Shown here: positions 4,510-5,512 of the stretch, in pieces | Position numbering within the stretch: the stretch's first letter is position 1 | Layout: each line of letters starts with the position of its first letter | Source: Nanobdellati archaeon | GTDB taxonomy: Archaea; EX4484-52; JAADEF01 | NCBI GenBank assembly: GCA_026997215.1 | Contig: JALWJP010000020.1 | Coordinates: forward strand, 2,400 to 7,911 | Length of the DNA: 5,512 bases | Direction: 5' to 3' | Program-made: the position numbers and the translations under genes | The notes under the pieces: model-generated | Database searches by the model: none | What the model was told of the DNA's origin: nothing | What the model saw: the letters and a program-made list of their open reading frames with translations, nothing else

Positions 4510-4668
4510 TTATGAGAACACATTTAAAAATTTCTCCCCTTCTTCTACAATCTTGTGAGTAAATTTCCCACCGACATATATTAAAATTATGATCCCCAAG
4601 ATAGCTAATATCACTGCAATAATATAGAAGCCCATATTCTCTATAGCAGTTCCCCTTCTTTTTTTCAT
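4510..4668 (-). CDS. Small type IV pilin-like membrane protein (52 aa)
   Basis: The 52-residue product begins MKKRRGTAIENMGFY, then a hydrophobic helix (about residues 13-32), then a charged tail KFTHKIVEEGEKFL that could form an amphipathic helix. A basic stretch ending in Gly, then a Glu before a hydrophobic helix, is the layout of archaeal prepilin signal peptides cleaved by a PibD-type peptidase. The Glu sits at +4 if cleavage follows Gly6, or +5 if it precedes it, so the match is imperfect. AAGGTG (4679-4674) lies five bases before ATG. The ATG overlaps the TGA of the 29-aa gene as ATGA, suggesting translational coupling. The pilin reading is inference; a simple one-helix membrane protein is the fallback. 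Confidence 0.75.
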   Translation of the reverse strand: MKKRRGTAIENMGFYIIAVILAILGIIILIYVGGKFTHKIVEEGEKFLNVFS

Positions 4669-4754
4669 AACAACACCTTCATAACCACATATAAAAGAAG
4701 TAGTAAAAGAAGAACTACAAATACTATATTTCTAAAAAAGTATATAAGATTCAT
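4665..4754 (-). CDS. 29-aa leucine-rich single-helix membrane peptide
   Basis: The reading frame starts MNLIYFFRNIVF, continues with a run of seven leucines (residues 15-21) and ends YVVMKVLL. Nearly all of it would be a membrane helix. Support for it being real is positional: its TGA overlaps the ATG of the 52-aa gene (ATGA), and a TTATTTATA element ends 24 bases before its ATG, at the spacing seen for glmS. It has no Shine-Dalgarno site, consistent with a leaderless message. Alternatively this stretch is only the leader of the 52-aa gene. I recognise no family. Confidence 0.55.
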   Translation of the reverse strand: MNLIYFFRNIVFVVLLLLLLLYVVMKVLL

Positions 4755-4789
4755 AAATATATATAGGCTGTAAGCACTATAAATAAGTT
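4755..4789. promoter_or_regulatory. Divergent, interlocked promoters of the small membrane gene clusters
   Basis: Only 35 bases separate the divergent start codons. Plus-strand TATATATA (4758-4765) is centred about 28 bases before ATG 4790. Minus-strand TTATTTATAGT (4786-4776) is centred about 27 bases before ATG 4754. Each TATA box therefore lies next to the other gene's start, and the two initiation complexes could not bind together. Both messages would be leaderless or nearly so. This is inferred from sequence spacing. Confidence 0.55.
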
Positions 4790-4942
4790 ATGGCTGAACT
4801 AAGCATCAATGTCTTACTTTATATTTTGTTAGGAGTACTAGCATTAATCATTATTGCAGCACTTTTCATTTATTGGAAAAACGGAGCTTTAGAAATGGCT
4901 CAACCTCTTTTCAAATCAGCATCTACGGTGACCATGCCATGA
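4790..4942 (+). CDS. 50-aa membrane protein, first gene of the plus-strand cluster
   Basis: The product starts MAELSINVLLYILLGVLALI, forming one membrane helix (about residues 5-28) that ends FIYW. A short polar tail follows (KNGALEMAQPLFKSASTVTMP). There is no basic stretch before the helix, so it lacks a prepilin signal. No Shine-Dalgarno site is visible, and the TATA box lies at leaderless spacing. Its TGA overlaps the next gene's ATG as ATGA. The tail pattern, an aromatic residue at the helix end and then a Gly-containing helix, loosely resembles those of the 52-aa and 139-aa proteins. I do not recognise the family. Confidence 0.7.
   Translation: MAELSINVLLYILLGVLALIIIAALFIYWKNGALEMAQPLFKSASTVTMP
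4927..4931 (+). promoter_or_regulatory. Shine-Dalgarno site deciding the start of the 139-aa gene
   Basis: GGTGA lies seven bases before ATG 4939. It supports that start over TTG 4873, which would add 22 unrelated residues and overlap most of the second half of the 50-aa gene. Confidence 0.65.
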
Positions 4943-5358
4943 AAGGATATTCTACGGCTATTTGGATAATAGGGAGTGTGCTTTTATTAATAATTCTTGC
5001 ATATATTATAAGTTATGGAGTCAAAGAAGGTTTAATTAAGTTAGGAAAGGAAAAATATGAGGCATCCGAGATAAAAGATAATCTACCTTTACTACCTTCT
5101 TTAATCTTCGTAAGAAAAAGAAAAAAAGGTGCTTCTTTCATTAACATACTTTTTTTAATAATTCTCGGCATACTAATTGTAGGAATCCTTGCTTATATGA
5201 TGTATTATTATTCAGGTGAGGGAAAAGAAGTTTCTGAAGCTAAACCTCAGACTTCTTCTAATTACATGGAGTGTGTTCAATCGTGTTCTATAAAATCACA
5301 AGACTATGAAGTATGTGTGCAAAGGTGTGTGAGCAATGAAAAGGAAAGCAATAACTGA
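4939..5358 (+). CDS. Two-helix membrane protein with a C-terminal CX3C-X9-CX3C motif (139 aa)
   Basis: The protein starts MKGYSTAIWIIGSVLLLIILAYI. Helix 1 spans about residues 8-26, and a charged loop (27-63) ends in the basic RKRKKG. Helix 2 spans about 67-91, and the tail 92-139 is polar. The positive-inside rule puts the loop in the cytoplasm, so both the N-terminus and the tail would be outside. The tail has Cys112, Cys116, Cys126 and Cys130, spaced CX3C-X9-CX3C, which could make a helical hairpin held by two disulfides as in eukaryotic small Tim proteins; no homology is implied. MKG at the start and KKGAS before helix 2 both resemble prepilin cleavage sites, so this could be a fusion of two pilin-like units. 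ATG 4939 is favoured by GGTGA and the ATGA overlap. Function unknown. Confidence 0.85.
   Translation: MKGYSTAIWIIGSVLLLIILAYIISYGVKEGLIKLGKEKYEASEIKDNLPLLPSLIFVRKRKKGASFINILFLIILGILIVGILAYMMYYYSGEGKEVSEAKPQTSSNYMECVQSCSIKSQDYEVCVQRCVSNEKESNN
5322..5327 (+). promoter_or_regulatory. Shine-Dalgarno site of the 47-aa gene
   Basis: AAGGTG lies eight bases before ATG 5336, inside the end of the 139-aa gene. It supports this overlapping small frame as a real gene. Confidence 0.65.
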
Positions 5359-5479
5359 AATGAAGATCGTAGGATACTTAGTTATCTTAGCAATAGTATT
5401 AATAGCTGCTTTTTACATCAGCATTAAATTTGCATATGCTCTTAAAAAGTTATTAATAAACCGCTTACTGTTAAAATAA
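5336..5479 (+). CDS. 47-aa membrane protein, third gene of the plus-strand cluster
   Basis: The product begins MKRKAITEMKIVGYLVILAI and forms one helix (about residues 11-30), followed by a basic tail (KFAYALKKLLINRLLLK). A basic N-terminus and a Glu just before the helix recall the 52-aa pilin-like protein, but the usual Gly at the cleavage site is replaced by Ala. The strongly basic tail suggests the C-terminus lies in the cytoplasm. It overlaps the 139-aa gene by 23 bases in another frame and has its own AAGGTG site, so it is probably translated from the same message. Family and function are not recognised. Confidence 0.7.
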   Translation: MKRKAITEMKIVGYLVILAIVLIAAFYISIKFAYALKKLLINRLLLK

Positions 5480-5480
5480 C

Positions 5481-5510
5481 TACTTAAAAAAAGTATTAAG
5501 ATTATATAGT
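5481..5510 (+). promoter_or_regulatory. Possible promoter of a gene beyond the window
   Basis: The TACTT/AAGTA inverted repeat (5481-5485, 5491-5495) and TATA-like sequences at about 5484-5494 and 5501-5508 could belong to a downstream gene not contained here. Nothing firm can be said from 33 bases. Confidence 0.2.
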
Positions 5511-5512
5511 TG

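Noticed and set aside
4873..4938. TTG-initiated N-terminal extension of the 139-aa protein
   Set aside because: The 22 extra residues overlap the 50-aa gene, and ATG 4939 has a GGTGA site and an ATGA overlap with the preceding gene.

Overview
The window looks like the genome of an A+T-rich archaeon, possibly a small-genome lineage such as DPANN. I infer this from four things. TATA-type promoters lie about 22-29 bases before several start codons. The Shine-Dalgarno motifs are of the AAGGTG/GGTGA type. The tRNA has no encoded CCA. The gene content is archaeal in character: a single PRC-barrel protein, a two-iron superoxide reductase and clustered pilin-like membrane peptides. The phylum cannot be read from the sequence.

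Layout. Bases 87-350 (+) encode a short PRC-barrel protein. Its stop codon overlaps the stop of a convergent sugar-nucleotidyltransferase gene (347-1030, -). Upstream of that, on the same strand, lie dfx (superoxide reductase, 1063-1440) and glmS (1452-3224), which form an apparent two-gene operon. GlmS makes glucosamine-6-phosphate, and the nucleotidyltransferase probably activates a sugar phosphate, so the segment centres on amino-sugar and nucleotide-sugar supply with an oxidative-stress enzyme inserted. The 354-base gap 3234-3587 holds the glmS promoter, two A+T palindromes, an oligo-T stop signal and a dense cluster of hairpins of about 50% G+C. The cluster sits directly downstream of a tRNA-Arg(TCT) gene (3588-3662, -). 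A DUF218/YdcF-like gene follows (3724-4404, -).

The right third (4510-5479) contains five very small or small membrane-protein genes in two divergent clusters: two on the minus strand (29 and 52 aa) and three on the plus strand (50, 139 and 47 aa). Four-base ATGA overlaps or longer overlaps join the members of each cluster. The 35 bases between the clusters carry two apparently interlocked promoters. The 52-aa protein has an archaeal pilin-like N-terminus. The 139-aa protein ends in a CX3C-X9-CX3C motif on the predicted outer face. I do not recognise this cluster as a known system, and it is the best candidate here for undescribed biology, together with the hairpin cluster beside the tRNA.

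A shared TATA element (TTATTTATA on the minus strand) lies 22-26 bases before the start codons of glmS, the nucleotidyltransferase and the 29-aa gene. This suggests leaderless transcripts for first genes, while downstream genes carry Shine-Dalgarno sites.
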